Source: Comamonadaceae bacterium (GTDB lineage: Bacteria > Pseudomonadota > Gammaproteobacteria > Burkholderiales > Burkholderiaceae_C). From it: 43,119 bases of DNA. Shown here one piece after another: positions 42,896-43,119 of this stretch. How positions within the stretch are numbered: the stretch's first letter is position 1; every line of letters begins with the position of its first letter. The stretch covers positions 1 to 43,119 of the forward strand of contig CANJPU010000049.1 of the NCBI GenBank assembly GCA_947476285.1, given 5' to 3'. Under the pieces are notes generated by a model. The model worked only from the letters and a program-made list of their open reading frames with translations. It had not been told where the DNA came from and did not search any database. The translations under genes were made by a program, and so were the position numbers.

Positions 42896-42926
42896 CCCAA
42901 TTTTTATCGACGTTTAGGGACGTTTA

Positions 42927-43119
42927 ATGCCAACCATCAACCAACTTGTGCGTCACGGGCGGGAGGTCGAAAAGACCAAATCCAAGAGCCCGGCGATGCA
43001 AAACAGCCCCCAGCGCCGGGGCGTGTGCACACGCGTGTACACCACGACGCCAAAGAAGCCAAACTCGGCGCTTCGTAAAGTCGCCAAGGTTCGTTTGACC
43101 AACGGCTTCGAAGTCATCT
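42927..43119 (+). CDS. rpsL: 30S ribosomal protein S12, partial
   Basis: The first 64 codons of S12, cut by the window edge. [20 protein letters not shown] and [22 protein letters not shown] are the S12 signature; Lys43 in TTTPKKPNS is the residue whose changes give streptomycin resistance, and it is wild type here. The sequence agrees with Comamonadaceae proteins as I recall them. It should begin the str operon (rpsL-rpsG-fusA). Confidence 0.97.
   Translation, partial: MPTINQLVRHGREVEKTKSKSPAMQNSPQRRGVCTRVYTTTPKKPNSALRKVAKVRLTNGFEVI

Overview
The window is chromosomal DNA of a betaproteobacterium, most likely order Burkholderiales, family Comamonadaceae. This rests on the GC-rich coding style, several Bug-type (TctC) periplasmic binding proteins without their transporter, a Comamonadaceae-like rpsL, and a gspC-G-H-I-J-K-L-M-N-D-E type II secretion cluster. 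The placement comes from remembered family features, not a search.

Region 1 (1-3440) starts with a candidate FNR/ANR site, a hairpin and a small cytochrome-oxidase-I-like membrane protein. An apparent operon follows: a UGSC-family protein whose frame runs through an in-frame TGA (1047-1049), then a 358-residue partner protein overlapping it by ATGA, then a Bug binding protein. The TGA sits at the family's selenocysteine position (UGTC here) and is followed by a perfect 8-bp stem with a GTT loop. I read this gene as a probable selenoprotein; it is the most interesting signal in the window.

Region 2 (3440-16021) is an accessory catabolic block. On the minus strand are a LysR regulator, a metal-ligand-poor amidohydrolase, a MaoC/HTD2-like hydratase, a Bug protein and a flavin reductase. 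On the plus strand are a Bug protein, a TauD/TfdA dioxygenase, a two-domain MaoC dehydratase, a CaiB-type CoA transferase, an SsuABC-like importer and a second TauD/TfdA dioxygenase. Together they look like a module for importing, oxidising and CoA-activating an unknown organic acid. A nested inverted-repeat element follows the CoA-transferase gene and supplies its last codons.

Region 3 (16046-25515) is a type II secretion locus with gspC divergent from gspG-H-I-J-K-L-M-N-D-E. gspF, usually right after gspE, is absent; gspE instead ends 24 bp from the accessory block.

Region 4 (25540-30550) holds core genes: ilvA with a terminator-like leader, an OsmC/YhfA protein, coq7, a DUF3047 lipoprotein and an M20 amidohydrolase.

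Region 5 (30578-39026) combines zwf (minus) with a plus-strand run of an AfuABC/FbpABC-like importer, tal and pgi. The context favours sugar-phosphate rather than iron uptake.

Region 6 (39110-43119) has HemJ, a VanZ-like protein, a thioredoxin-like ferredoxin, an alpha/beta hydrolase, a DacC-type carboxypeptidase, and the promoter, leader hairpin and first 64 codons of rpsL. I saw no tRNA, rRNA, CRISPR array or intact insertion sequence.
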